From: Hydrogenophaga sp. | GTDB lineage: Bacteria; Pseudomonadota; Gammaproteobacteria; Burkholderiales; Burkholderiaceae_C | Length of the DNA: 64,000 bases | Assembly: GCF_022844385.1 (NCBI RefSeq) | Contig: NZ_JALHLX010000003.1 | Coordinates: 1-64,000, forward strand | Direction: 5' to 3' | Shown here: piece by piece, positions 15,616 through 24,036 of the stretch | Numbering within the stretch: position 1 is the stretch's first letter | Layout: every line of letters starts with the position of its first letter | Position numbers and translations under genes: made by a program | The notes under the pieces: model-generated | Databases searched by the model: none | What the model was told of the DNA's origin: nothing | Seen by the model: the letters and a program-made list of their open reading frames with translations, nothing else

Positions 15616-18035
15616 GGGATCTTCTCCTGTCGTTGTTCGTCCTGGCTGGCGCGGGCCAGTGCGATCAGCGCCTGGCCCCAGGCAAGCCCGCCGTCGTTCA
15701 CCGGCACCTGGCGCGGCAGCAGGGCCTTCAGCCCCGCCGCCTCGAGCCCGCGCAGAACGAGTTCGGTGAGCACCTTGTTCTGGAACACGCCGCCGCCCAG
15801 GGCAACGGTCGTCAGCTCGTGACGTTCGGCCTCTTGCTGCGCCATGCGCACGATGACCGCCGCCAGCCCGCGGTGAAAGCGCGCAGCGATGCGGGCCGCG
15901 GGTGTGGCCAGAATCAGGTCGCCGAGCAGGGCCTGCCACATGCCCAGAGGCTCGACGTAGGGCAGGCCCTTGCCCTTGTCCAAGCGAGGAATCGCGAACG
16001 GGTAGTCGAGGTCGGCGCTCTCGTCGAGGTCTTGCGCGGTGACCAGAGATTCCAGGCCCATCGCTGCCTCGCCTTCGTAGGCCACGTTGTCGCGGCAGAT
16101 GCCGATGGCAGCCGCTACCGCATCGAACAAGCGCCCGACGCTGCTGGCACGCGGCGCCAGGGCCGGTTTGGCAAGCATCGCATCAAGCATCTCGCGCGGC
16201 TTGGCGCTGAGGAAGCGGTGCAGCTCCAGCTCGTCATAGTTGCTCGTGAAGCGCGGCCAACCCATCTCGGCCATCAACTGCGCATAGGTGTTGCGCCAGG
16301 GCTCGCGTGCCGCCAGGTCGCCGCCCGGCAGGGCCACCGGCTTGAAGGTGCCCACGCGTTGCGCCTGCCGGTAGTCGGCGAGCAGGAACTCGCCGCCCCA
16401 GAAGCTGCCGTCCTCGCCCATGCCGATGCCGTCGAGCGCTATGCCGAGCACCTTGCCGCCGTGCAGCGGCCACCCGTGCTCGCCCAGGCAGGCGGCGATG
16501 TGCGCATGGTGGTGACCGACGCCGACCTGTCGGTCGGCCCAGCGCTCGTGCGCGAGCTGCGTCGAGGCATAACCCGGATGCAGATCGCAGGCGACGAGGT
16601 CGGGCTCGAAGGCGTAGAACGCGAGGTAGTCGGCCAGCGCACGCCGCTGGTCGGCCAGGCAGGCGGCATCGTGCAGGTCGCCGATGTGCTGGGACAGCAC
16701 CGCCTGCCCATCGCGCACCAGCGCGAAGGTGTTCTTCAGGTCGCCGCCGAGCGCCAGCACCTTGGTGCGGTGGTCGAAACCCTCGGGCAGCGGCAGCGGC
16801 GCCGGGGCGTAGCCACGCGCGCGACGCATGACCCGGAAGGCGCCGCCGACGACGCGGCCGACCGAATCGTCCACCCGCCGCTGGATCGCACGGTCGTGGT
16901 CGAGCACCCACGCGATGGAGGGGCCCAGGCGGGCCGAAGCTTCGTCCAGCCGTATCGCTTGCGGCTCTTCGCTCAGGTTGCCGCTGGTCAGCACGATCGG
17001 CGCCTTGCGGCGCCGCATCAGCAGCAGGTGCAGAGCAGTGCTTGGCAGCATCACGCCCAGCGTCGGCAGGCCGGGTGCGACGCCGTCGGCCAGCGGTGCA
17101 TCGGCGCGCCGCGGCAGCAAAACGATCGGCGCGGCCGGGCTGGCGAGCGCGGCCTCGGCCACGTCGTCGCACAGGCACCACTGGCGCGCCATCTCGACGT
17201 CACGCACCAGCAACGCGAAGGGCTTGCCTTCGCGGCGCTTGAGTGCGCGCAACCGCGCCACCGCGTCGGCGTGTGTCGCGTCACAGGCGATCTGGTAGCC
17301 GCCCAGGCCCTTGATCAGCACCAACTCGCCGCGCCCCAGCAACGATGTGGCGCCATCCGCGTCGTCGAGCGCGGTCATGGCCTCCAGGCTGAAGGGCTTG
17401 CCGTCGATACGGCGCAGCGTGGCGCGCGGGCCGCAGGCGTGGCAGGCCATCGCCTGGGCGTGGAAGCGCCGGTCGTCGGTGTCGCCGTATTCGCGCGCGC
17501 AGGCCGCACACAACGGGAAGGGCGCCATCGTCGTACGCGCGCGGTCGTAGGGGGCGCGTTCGAACACGCTCAGGCGCGGGCCGCAGGCGGTGCACGCGGT
17601 GAACGCATAGCGGTAGCGGCGCGCGAAAGGATCCAGTGTCTCGGCACAACACGCCGGGCAGATGGCCCAGTCGGGCGCCACGCCGAGGCCCGGCTGCGCC
17701 AGCGCGCTGTCGGCGATCGAGAAGGTCGAAGGCAGCGCCGCCGGCACGGCGAGCGGCTGCGCGAGCAGCGCATCGATGCGGGCGCCGCCGTGGTCGAGCG
17801 TGCGCAGCCGCTGCTCGAACTCGGCGAGCGCCGGCCCGGGGCCAAAGGCTTCGACGATGGCCATCGTGCCTTCGTTGTGAACGCTGCCCACCACGCCGAG
17901 CGCGCGCGCCAGGTGCAGCACCTGCGGCCGGAAGCCGACACCCTGAACGATGCCGCGCACCTGCAAGCGTGCGCCGCACATCGGCGCCGCATGGGGTCGA
18001 TCGGTCAGCACTGCGGTGGCGGGCGCGGCGCTCAT
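15606..18035 (-). CDS. hypF: HypF, carbamoyltransferase
   Basis: 809 aa from MSAAPATAV. Domains in order: acylphosphatase (LQVRGIVQGVGFRP), two zinc fingers (CPACC to CTACG; CAACA to CHACG), a YrdC-like carbamoyl-adenylate domain (GLGGYQIACDATH, KRREGKPFALLVRD), and a Kae1-like domain with VGHHHAHIAA and GIALDGIGMGEDG. It makes carbamoyl-AMP from carbamoyl phosphate and transfers the group to the HypE cysteine. The ATG at 18035 abuts the NHL-gene stop with overlap. Confidence 0.95.
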   Translation of the reverse strand: MSAAPATAVLTDRPHAAPMCGARLQVRGIVQGVGFRPQVLHLARALGVVGSVHNEGTMAIVEAFGPGPALAEFEQRLRTLDHGGARIDALLAQPLAVPAALPSTFSIADSALAQPGLGVAPDWAICPACCAETLDPFARRYRYAFTACTACGPRLSVFERAPYDRARTTMAPFPLCAACAREYGDTDDRRFHAQAMACHACGPRATLRRIDGKPFSLEAMTALDDADGATSLLGRGELVLIKGLGGYQIACDATHADAVARLRALKRREGKPFALLVRDVEMARQWCLCDDVAEAALASPAAPIVLLPRRADAPLADGVAPGLPTLGVMLPSTALHLLLMRRRKAPIVLTSGNLSEEPQAIRLDEASARLGPSIAWVLDHDRAIQRRVDDSVGRVVGGAFRVMRRARGYAPAPLPLPEGFDHRTKVLALGGDLKNTFALVRDGQAVLSQHIGDLHDAACLADQRRALADYLAFYAFEPDLVACDLHPGYASTQLAHERWADRQVGVGHHHAHIAACLGEHGWPLHGGKVLGIALDGIGMGEDGSFWGGEFLLADYRQAQRVGTFKPVALPGGDLAAREPWRNTYAQLMAEMGWPRFTSNYDELELHRFLSAKPREMLDAMLAKPALAPRASSVGRLFDAVAAAIGICRDNVAYEGEAAMGLESLVTAQDLDESADLDYPFAIPRLDKGKGLPYVEPLGMWQALLGDLILATPAARIAARFHRGLAAVIVRMAQQEAERHELTTVALGGGVFQNKVLTELVLRGLEAAGLKALLPRQVPVNDGGLAWGQALIALARASQDEQRQEKIPCV

Positions 18036-19213
18036 CACGCGACGTCCCACAACAGGATGCGGTTGTTGCCCGAGTCGACGATGATCGCGGTGTTGCCTTG
18101 AATCGCGATGGCATACGGCCAGCACAGCGAGTCGCGCACCGCCGGCAGCCAGCGGTTGTCACCCTTGTCGACGAAACTCGCCTGCCCGGCCACCGCGCGC
18201 GCCTCGCGCTCGGCAGGTGCGTCCAGGCGCAGCACGCGTGAGTTGGCGGTGTCGGCAACGAAGAGCCGGTCTTCATGCACCGCCAGGCCGTAAGGCATGT
18301 TCAGGCTGCGGGCGCTGGGAAAGTACTCACCACGGTTGTGATCCAGCGCGTCAATCTCGCCTTGACCGATGATGAGGTCGCTGCGCGCCATGTTGCTGGC
18401 CGGGTCGCCGCGCCACAGCAGCAGGCGGTTGTTGCCGGCATCGGCCACGCATAGATGCCCCTGCCAGACGGCGAGCGCATGGGGCCAGCGCATCGTGGCC
18501 TGCGTGACGCCACCGGCGTTTTCGTCGCGGTGCACGAAGTCCGGCTGGCCGAGCACGAGGTTGGCGCGCTGCCCGTCACGCGCCGGCAGGCCGTCGAAGC
18601 GCAGCACGCGGCGGTTGCCGGTGTCGGCCACCCACAGGCGCGCACCGTCCCAGAACACGCCATACGGCCAGTGCAGGGTGTCGGCCGCAGGCGTGTCGAG
18701 CCCGCGGTTGGCCAACCCGGCGTGCGCATCGGCCTGGCCCAGCACCACGTCGGCCGGCTGTTGACTGTGCCGCGGCGCACGGTGCCAGATCAGCACGCGG
18801 TGGTTCCACGCGTCGGCGACTGCAAGGCCCTCGCCGCAAGCGCACACGCCGGTGGGCACGTTCAAGCTGGCGCCGTTGACCTCGGCATGCGCATTGCGGC
18901 CCTCGCGGTCGAAGCCGGGTTGTCCGATCACCCACGAAGCGGGTTCGCCATCGCCGGTAGGCACCGCCGGCCAGCCCAGCAGCCGGTGGTGGCCGGTGTC
19001 GGCAACCCACAAGGCGCCGTCGGCGGTCACCGCCGCGCCGCGAGGTCCGAACAGGGTGTTTGCGGCGGGCGTCAGGGCGACGCCGGACAGCGGGTCGTGC
19101 AGGCCGAGAATGACACGCGCGCCGGCCGCGGCAAGCGCCGCCGGGGCAACTGCGCGCTCGCGCGGCCGTGCGAGCGATACCTTGACGGGCGCGGCAGCCG
19201 CGATGCCGTTCAT
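18035..19213 (-). CDS. NHL-repeat beta-propeller protein
   Basis: 392 aa, start ATG 19213 overlapping the previous stop. After about 40 residues it consists of roughly six NHL repeats, each with a pattern like GVAVxxDGxLWVADTGNHRVLxW, followed by LGQPDF-type linkers. It forms a predicted six-bladed propeller with no signal peptide and no cysteine-cluster motif. NHL proteins accompany actinobacterial-type (group 1h) hydrogenases in several organisms. A scaffolding role for the hydrogenase or its electron partners is inferred, not shown. Confidence 0.85.
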   Translation of the reverse strand: MNGIAAAAPVKVSLARPRERAVAPAALAAAGARVILGLHDPLSGVALTPAANTLFGPRGAAVTADGALWVADTGHHRLLGWPAVPTGDGEPASWVIGQPGFDREGRNAHAEVNGASLNVPTGVCACGEGLAVADAWNHRVLIWHRAPRHSQQPADVVLGQADAHAGLANRGLDTPAADTLHWPYGVFWDGARLWVADTGNRRVLRFDGLPARDGQRANLVLGQPDFVHRDENAGGVTQATMRWPHALAVWQGHLCVADAGNNRLLLWRGDPASNMARSDLIIGQGEIDALDHNRGEYFPSARSLNMPYGLAVHEDRLFVADTANSRVLRLDAPAEREARAVAGQASFVDKGDNRWLPAVRDSLCWPYAIAIQGNTAIIVDSGNNRILLWDVA

Positions 19214-20094
19214 GCCGACGCTCCCAGCTTCACCGCGACGCGCCCACCGCGCACACGAACGGCGTGCACCACCAGTTGCACCTCGGGCACGTCGAGGCAT
19301 TCGCCGGTATCCAGGCGGTAGCGGAAGCCGTGATGCGGGCACTCGATCACGCCTTCGGCGACAGCGCCATCGTCCAGTGGCATGCCGAGATGCGCGCAGG
19401 CGTTCGCCACGCAAAACACCTGCGAGCCGTCGCGGTAGAGCAGCAAGGCCTCGTCGCGCAGCGTACGCGCCGCCACCTGGCCTTGCGGCAGTTCGTCCAC
19501 GGCGCAAAGATCGACGAAGCCACGATCCTCGGCCTTGGCGAAGGGGCTGACGAAATGAATCGGCACCGCTTCGCCGGGCGCCCGCGTTTCGGCCGAGCGC
19601 CGCACCTGGACGACGCGGACGATCTCCGGCGCATGCTCCTTGATCGCACGCTCCACGCCTTCGGACAGCGTCTGGCCCGATGCCGGACAGCTTTGGCAGC
19701 TGCCGGTCAAGCGCACCTCGACGGTGTCGGGCAGCTTGATCGCCACCAGCTCGACACCGCCGGCATGCTCGGCCAGCATCGGTGCGACCGACTCCAGCGC
19801 GGCGCGGACCCGCGCCTCCAGCGGCTCGCGCACCAGACCATGCAGCCGCAGGACGCCATAAATGAACGGGTCCGACGCCAGCTCGCGCAGCCGGGCCGCG
19901 GCCGCCGGCTCGTCGCGCAGCCCCTTGAGCAGGCGCACCAGCGCCTCGCGGTGCAGGGCCTCAATGGCGCCGCGCAGGTTGTCGAGCACGGCGCGCTGCT
20001 CCAGCGGCCAGGCCTGGCCGATGGCCTGCAGCGCCGCCACCTCGGTGGCCATGTGGGCCAGCCGCTCGCTGTCGTCGTGGGTCGCTGCGTTCAC
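19210..20094 (-). CDS. NifU-domain/Rieske fusion protein
   Basis: About 294 aa with a helical N-terminus, then a NifU C-terminal-like domain (LTGSCQSCPASGQTLSEGVERAI, CxxC) and a C-terminal Rieske [2Fe-2S] domain (CAHLGMPL and CPHHGFRY). The Rieske ligands CxH and CxxH are complete. A GTG at 20094, with GAGG about 10 bases before it, is preferred to an in-frame ATG at 20145, which lacks a binding site and overlaps the upstream gene. The fusion could carry electrons from the hydrogenase towards the quinone pool. Similar proteins are conserved beside group 1h hydrogenases; the exact role is inference. Confidence 0.85.
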   Translation of the reverse strand: MNAATHDDSERLAHMATEVAALQAIGQAWPLEQRAVLDNLRGAIEALHREALVRLLKGLRDEPAAAARLRELASDPFIYGVLRLHGLVREPLEARVRAALESVAPMLAEHAGGVELVAIKLPDTVEVRLTGSCQSCPASGQTLSEGVERAIKEHAPEIVRVVQVRRSAETRAPGEAVPIHFVSPFAKAEDRGFVDLCAVDELPQGQVAARTLRDEALLLYRDGSQVFCVANACAHLGMPLDDGAVAEGVIECPHHGFRYRLDTGECLDVPEVQLVVHAVRVRGGRVAVKLGASA

Positions 20095-20114
20095 GGGGCT
20101 GGGCCTCGGGTTCT

Positions 20115-20333
20115 TCAGTTGTACTTGAGGTTGCGGAACAGCCACGGCATCAGCGCGCCGCCGAAGGCACCACCGGCCACCATGCCGAGCCAGGGGTTCA
20201 GCCAGCCGAGCGCGAGCATCAGCGCGAGCGTCACGGCAAAGCCGGCGCCGAGCTGGCGGAAGAACGCCCAGTTGTCGCGGAACAGCTTGCCGGCGACGAA
20301 CAGCTTGATCGAATTGAGCACCATATCGAACAT
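20115..20333 (-). CDS. small membrane protein 1, 72 aa
   Basis: Two predicted membrane helices (FAVTLALMLALGWL and LGMVAGGAFGGALMPWLF) behind a short amphipathic N-terminus with several Lys/Arg, ending FRNLKYN. No known family recognised. The translation start context AAGGAGCAAACGATG is identical in its last 13 bases to that of the neighbouring small gene. It lies between the NifU-Rieske gene and a second tiny membrane protein, so it may anchor hydrogenase electron-transfer partners to the membrane. Confidence 0.75.
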   Translation of the reverse strand: MFDMVLNSIKLFVAGKLFRDNWAFFRQLGAGFAVTLALMLALGWLNPWLGMVAGGAFGGALMPWLFRNLKYN

Positions 20334-20352
20334 CGTTTGCTCCTTGGCGCGT

Positions 20353-20544
20353 TCAGCGCAAAGCGTGGATCAGCACGGCCACCACCGCGGCGGGCACCAC
20401 TGCGGCGAGGCCGAAGAAGGCGCCCATGAAGGCGGCGATCTCGTTGCCCATCGCCTGGCCGCCGAGCTTCACGCCGGTTGCGGCACCGCCCGCCGCGCCC
20501 GCCAGCACGGCGGCCAGGCACATCAATACGAGGGTCACAGTCAT
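20353..20544 (-). CDS. small membrane protein 2, 63 aa
   Basis: Two predicted hydrophobic helices (MTVTLVLMCLAAVLAGAAGG and FFGLAAVVPAAVVAVLIHAL) joined by a Gly-rich loop with VKLGGQAMGNE. The start at ATG 20544 is chosen for its GGAGCAAACG binding site; an in-frame ATG 12 bases upstream is possible. No family recognised. The Gly-zipper-like composition and the pairing with the 72-aa protein suggest a small hetero-oligomeric membrane component. Confidence 0.7.
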   Translation of the reverse strand: MTVTLVLMCLAAVLAGAAGGAATGVKLGGQAMGNEIAAFMGAFFGLAAVVPAAVVAVLIHALR

Positions 20545-20600
20545 CGTTTGCTCCATGTTGGTCAATGGTTTGGTGGATGCTCCTGAACCAGGAGTTCTGG

Positions 20601-21659
20601 TCAATGTTCGGTCGGCCCGGCATCACCGGGGACGCGTGAGGCGCCGAAGTCGGCGTGCGAGGCATCGATGCCGGCGAGTGCGTCGGCCACCGTGGCCGCA
20701 GCGTCGTCCAGGCCCGCGGACTGAAAGAGTCGTTGCGCCTCCCGATACAGCGCACGCGCCTTCGCGGTGTTGCCCGGGTTGCCCAGCTCGGGGTGCTCGG
20801 GGTCGTCCGGCAGGTTGAGCAGGGCATTGGCCTTGTTGGCCGCGGTGTTGGCGTACTCCACCGGCATGTCGCGCGGGTTGCGCACCTTCAGCGCCTCGTC
20901 GTACGCCTCCACTGCACGCAGCAGGTTGGCCACGGGATGACTGCTCGGCGCGTACTGCAGCGCGTTGCCGAGGTTGTTCTGCGTCATCGCGTACTCGCTG
21001 GGATGGTCCACCAGCGTCACGATGCCGAGCACCTCCTCGAACGACTGCACGGCGAGCGCCTCGCGCATGCGCGCACGTTCGTCGGTGGCCGGAATCGAGA
21101 GGTAGGCGATCGCCAGGTTGTTGTGCAGGATCGAGAACTCGCGCGGCCAAGCTTGTTTGGTGAACACGCGCAGGGCGCGGTGGTAATGCGCGATCGCCTC
21201 CTGGATCGTCGCCCGGTGAGCAGCGCAAAGCGTCTGCGTCACGAGGCCCAGGTTCAGGTCGAGTTCGGCCACTTCTTCGGCCAGGCCATGGGTGGCCAGG
21301 TCGGCGCGAGCGGCCTCGAAACAGTCGCGCGCCGATTCGAGTGCGGCGGTACCACCATCGGGCAGGGTCTGGTAGGCCGTGCCCTGGCGGGCTCGAATGC
21401 GCGCGGCCAGCAACGCGAACGTGGGTGGAACCAGCGCCAGTGCCCGCTCGTACAGCGCCACCGCATCGTGCAACTGGCGCGGCGAGCGCGGCTTGATCTG
21501 CAGACCGCGGGCGATCTCCATCAGCATCTCGGCCCGTTCCTCGGGCGCGGCCTCGCCGTCTTCCGCCAGAGCCAGCGCCGATTGCACCTCGGCGTCGGCC
21601 ACCGTGAAGAGGCTTCGGCCATCCGGTCGGCCCGAAGCGGGCGCCGTGCTTGTCTCCAT
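20601..21659 (-). CDS. TPR-repeat protein, first gene of accessory operon
   Basis: 352 aa from METSTAP; AAGGAG lies 10 bases before the ATG at 21659. Tetratricopeptide-like helical repeats run through the whole protein (AVALYERALALVP, AIAHYHRALRVFTK, AVEAYDEALKVRNP, ARALYREAQRLFQSAG), with repeated NNLAIAYLS/NNLGNALQ motifs. No signal peptide. TPR proteins act as assembly platforms; here it probably helps organise the hydrogenase complex. It leads the run of about 15 co-directional genes that ends at 8133. Confidence 0.8.
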   Translation of the reverse strand: METSTAPASGRPDGRSLFTVADAEVQSALALAEDGEAAPEERAEMLMEIARGLQIKPRSPRQLHDAVALYERALALVPPTFALLAARIRARQGTAYQTLPDGGTAALESARDCFEAARADLATHGLAEEVAELDLNLGLVTQTLCAAHRATIQEAIAHYHRALRVFTKQAWPREFSILHNNLAIAYLSIPATDERARMREALAVQSFEEVLGIVTLVDHPSEYAMTQNNLGNALQYAPSSHPVANLLRAVEAYDEALKVRNPRDMPVEYANTAANKANALLNLPDDPEHPELGNPGNTAKARALYREAQRLFQSAGLDDAAATVADALAGIDASHADFGASRVPGDAGPTEH

Positions 21660-22028
21660 AAATTTTGTCTCCTTGCTGGCTCTTGGGCCACGCCGGGGTT
21701 CGCTACTAGCTGCTATCGCAAGATTAACCAACGGCTCGAGAACGTCTATTAGGTAAACACCTTATGAAAACTAAGTTTGCTATCTAGCCGGCTGGCTATT
21801 TGTTGGCGCACCGCGCGGTTGCGTGCCAATGTACTTGCCTGTCAAACATTGTGGACGCGGCTGACCGAGACCCTAAATCGCCTGAAAAAAGGAAACAAAT
21901 CAAGGATTTGCCAGCCAGTCATCCGTGTTTCGCGGAGGTTCGAACGCAGCTGGCACGAAGCGTGAGCAAGAAGTGACGACCCATCACGCCATTCCGGGCA
22001 TCCGAGGTCAAGGCCCGGAGACATCTAC
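21660..22028. other. intergenic, divergent control region with possible old promoter
   Basis: No gene seen. AT-rich stretches at 21740-21790 and 21880-21905 could contain the promoter of the accessory operon. On the plus strand, TGGCACGAAGCGTGAGC at 21951-21967 resembles a sigma-54 -24 element with a poor -12 half. It lies 62 bases before the decayed hydrogenase small-subunit start at 22029, as expected for the promoter of that lost operon. Confidence 0.4.
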
Positions 22029-22215
22029 ATGAAGTCGTTCTACGAGGTGACGCGCCGCCAGGGCATGAGAACAAGCCGCGCACACCGATGCTGTGGCGTT
22101 ATGGGCTGGAGTACACCTGTTGTTCCGAGGACTCCATCCGCTCGACCCACCCCGCTGGCCGAAGACATTGTGGTGTCAATGATCTCGCTGGCCGATGCCG
22201 GCAACCAGCCACGGC
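22029..22215 (+). pseudogene. remnant of Tat-type [NiFe] hydrogenase small subunit
   Basis: ATG 22029 follows GGAGACATCTAC and opens with [12 protein letters not shown], the typical start of Tat-exported small subunits (HupS/HoxK/HyaA). After a deletion and frame change, the next frame reads [21 protein letters not shown] and then SIRSTHP, matching the mature N-terminus and proximal-cluster motif (normally ECTCCSE). A second frame change then gives [13 protein letters not shown]. The Tat twin-Arg core and everything beyond about 60 residues are gone. It is the stub of a second, membrane-bound hydrogenase operon. Confidence 0.8.
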
Positions 22216-22554
22216 TGCAGCGGCCATAGCGGACAGGGGCTGCGGCGCTTCTCGGCGTCCATCACTGGCAGCGCTCGCGTTCACGTGAGCGGCCCTACAC
22301 GGGTGCAGCGGTTCTTGTCGAGATTTCTGGTTGTCGTTGTTGTGGCGCTTGCCATTGAAGGACTTGTTGCAACCTTCAAGGCCGCGCACGAGGACCCACG
22401 TCAGTTGTACTTTGCGTCGTGCATCGTCGCCTCTTGCGGTGTTCTGCTCGCAGGCTGGGACTTGTTCATACGGTTCAACAGTTATGCGGAGAAACTTGAG
22501 CCGGAGGCCATGGCCGAGGCGAATCAAGAGGGCACTAAGATTAGCTTGGACTAG
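22195..22554 (+). pseudogene. small membrane protein, probably 3' fragment
   Basis: The last 80 residues look like real protein: RFLSRFLVVVVVALAIEGLV, then FASCIVASCGVLLAGWDLFIR, two hydrophobic helices, and a charged tail ending LEPEAMAEANQEG. The first 35 residues are low-complexity and overlap the decayed hydrogenase fragment, with no ribosome binding site. A GTG at about 22286 is a possible start for a short two-helix protein. I cannot name the family. The stop codon interlocks with that of the opposite gene (CTAG). Confidence 0.5.
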
Positions 22555-22871
22555 AGCTTCCACAGCCGGCACCACCATTGCGGCTCGACCGGGACTGGCA
22601 ACTCGGGCAGGTCGCACCACTTCCGGTGTGGCAGGTAGTAGATGCACTCGGCGCAACGCTGTTCGATGCCACCGAGTTCAACCGGATGCGGCGCGAAGCC
22701 GCCGATGTCCAGACGACCCACAAGATCCTCGGCAGGCAGGTCCGCTAGGCGGTCGAGAATGGCCTGGAACTCAATCTGGTTGGCCGGGAACGGTGCCATC
22801 TGCGTCGACATGCCAGACGACGGCATCTCCCCGATCCGCATGCGCAGCAGGTTCAGAGCAACGCGGTCCAT
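22551..22871 (-). CDS. four-cysteine HiPIP-like small protein, copy C
   Basis: About 106 aa. The ATG at 22871 is used, with GGAG 5 bases before it; the earlier in-frame codon is TTG. It carries the same block as copies A and B: CAECIYYLPHRKWCDLPEL, then EPQWWCRLW, with cysteine spacing 2/9/14. The N-terminal half aligns with copy A (APFPxxxxEFxAxLD, then DLVGRL). It is intact although its surroundings are decayed genes, and it directly abuts a pgm stub on the same strand. It may have belonged to the lost hydrogenase operon or serve the present one. Confidence 0.7.
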   Translation of the reverse strand: MDRVALNLLRMRIGEMPSSGMSTQMAPFPANQIEFQAILDRLADLPAEDLVGRLDIGGFAPHPVELGGIEQRCAECIYYLPHRKWCDLPELPVPVEPQWWCRLWKL

Positions 22872-22999
22872 CGTGCTCCAATCCAAACGAAGTTCTCCAG
22901 GTAGTGCGGCTGGTGGAACTCCGCCACCTTCTTGCGTAGGCCCGAGGTGCCGGGCTGCTGGCCGGCAAAGGGCTGGGTCGGCAAGCTGACGATCGCCAT
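22853..22999 (-). pseudogene. pgm: phosphoglucomutase 5' stub
   Basis: Starts at ATG 22999 behind CAGGAGAACCGTCG. The first 38 residues (MAIVSLPTQPF, PGTSGLRKKV, HQPHYLENFV) match the N-terminus of alpha-D-phosphoglucomutase. Homology stops at about 22886 and the frame ends at 22853 inside the four-cysteine gene. More than 90 percent of the gene is missing. The break marks the right edge of the hydrogenase region against housekeeping DNA (the next gene also acts on hexose phosphates). Confidence 0.8.
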
Positions 23000-23031
23000 C
23001 GACGGTTCTCCTGTTGGAGCGGTGCGAGCCT

Positions 23032-23952
23032 TCAGAGCGGCAGCGCGGCGTAGCTCACCGACAGGGTGTGGCTGCCGCCGGCCGGCACGGTGACCACGTT
23101 GTCCAGAGCATTGGCCGACTCCACGCAGACCATCTCGCGCCAACCGCCCTGTCCGGCGCGGCCGGGTCCGAAGTCGCCCATCTTGTCGGCCTTTTCCGCC
23201 CAGGGCGTCCAGACCACGGTGGCACGGCTGCCCGTCTTCGCGATCTCTATGCGACGCTGCAGCCCAGGGTCGACGATCACGCAGTCGGCGCCGGTGTTCA
23301 GGTAGACGCGGTCCACCTCGCCCGCGAACCGGACGGCGCCCCGCTGCACCTTGCGCACAGCGCCCGCCACCTTGTCCACGTACTCGCACGCGTCCAGGCC
23401 CTGCACCTCGACGGCCCCGATGTCGCTGATGCCCAGATAGGTGTGCAAGGCCTCGCCAAGGACGAGGTCCTGCGGGCCGGGGTTGTGCGTGGTCAGCTCG
23501 ATGCGCAAGCGCCTGCCGACGCTGACCCTCAGCGCCAGCCGGGCTTCGTGCGGCCACTGCGCCCGCGTGGCCTCGGTCGGCGTCAGGGTCAGGCCGATGC
23601 TTGTCGAGCCGTCGGGCAGCGCCGCCGTGTCGCAGAGTTCCCAGGGCACCGTGCGTGCAAAGCCGTGGCCGGGCCAGCCGCTTTCCGTGACATGAGGGCC
23701 GAACCACGGCCAGCACACGGGCGCACCGCCGCGAATCGACTTGCCCGGCGCGAACGTGGCCAGCGGTGACAACCAGACCACGGGTTCGGCCTGGTCCTTC
23801 GGTCGCCAGCTCATCAGGTGGGCGCCTTGCAAGCACAGGCTGGCGCTGCCGTGCGCGTTGTCGATGTCGGCAAAGGCCAGCCCGTTGGTCCCGATGCGCA
23901 GGCTCACGTGACCGGGAATCGCGTGGCGCGCGAGCAGTGTGGGGTTCGACAT
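23032..23952 (-). CDS. D-hexose-6-phosphate mutarotase (YeaD-like)
   Basis: 306 aa aldose-1-epimerase-fold protein that interconverts alpha and beta hexose-6-phosphates. Family features: QGAHLMSWRP, SIRGGAPVCWPWFG, GHGFAR, the catalytic-type EALHTYL (His and Glu), and WTPWAEKADKMGDF with VCVESAN near the end. Cytoplasmic, no signal peptide. It sits just downstream of the pgm stub on the same strand, a sensible partner for the lost phosphoglucomutase. Confidence 0.88.
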   Translation of the reverse strand: MSNPTLLARHAIPGHVSLRIGTNGLAFADIDNAHGSASLCLQGAHLMSWRPKDQAEPVVWLSPLATFAPGKSIRGGAPVCWPWFGPHVTESGWPGHGFARTVPWELCDTAALPDGSTSIGLTLTPTEATRAQWPHEARLALRVSVGRRLRIELTTHNPGPQDLVLGEALHTYLGISDIGAVEVQGLDACEYVDKVAGAVRKVQRGAVRFAGEVDRVYLNTGADCVIVDPGLQRRIEIAKTGSRATVVWTPWAEKADKMGDFGPGRAGQGGWREMVCVESANALDNVVTVPAGGSHTLSVSYAALPL

Positions 23953-24036
23953 GGCATTCCAATTATGGGCGGGTGAAAGGGTCCGCGCCGAAACCGAGTC
24001 CCTGGCTCGACGGTCTTTGCAGCGGGCGCATCGGAC

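Noticed and set aside
15633-18101. Very long plus-strand ORF (822 aa) opposite hypF
   Set aside because: It is the antisense shadow of hypF in GC-rich DNA. It is full of Arg/Gln/His, with no domain, while hypF has all its motifs.
21803-21825. Minus-strand TTGGCACG as sigma-54 promoter of the accessory operon
   Set aside because: The -24 half is perfect, but no GC falls at the right distance (one base off) and the -12 half does not match.
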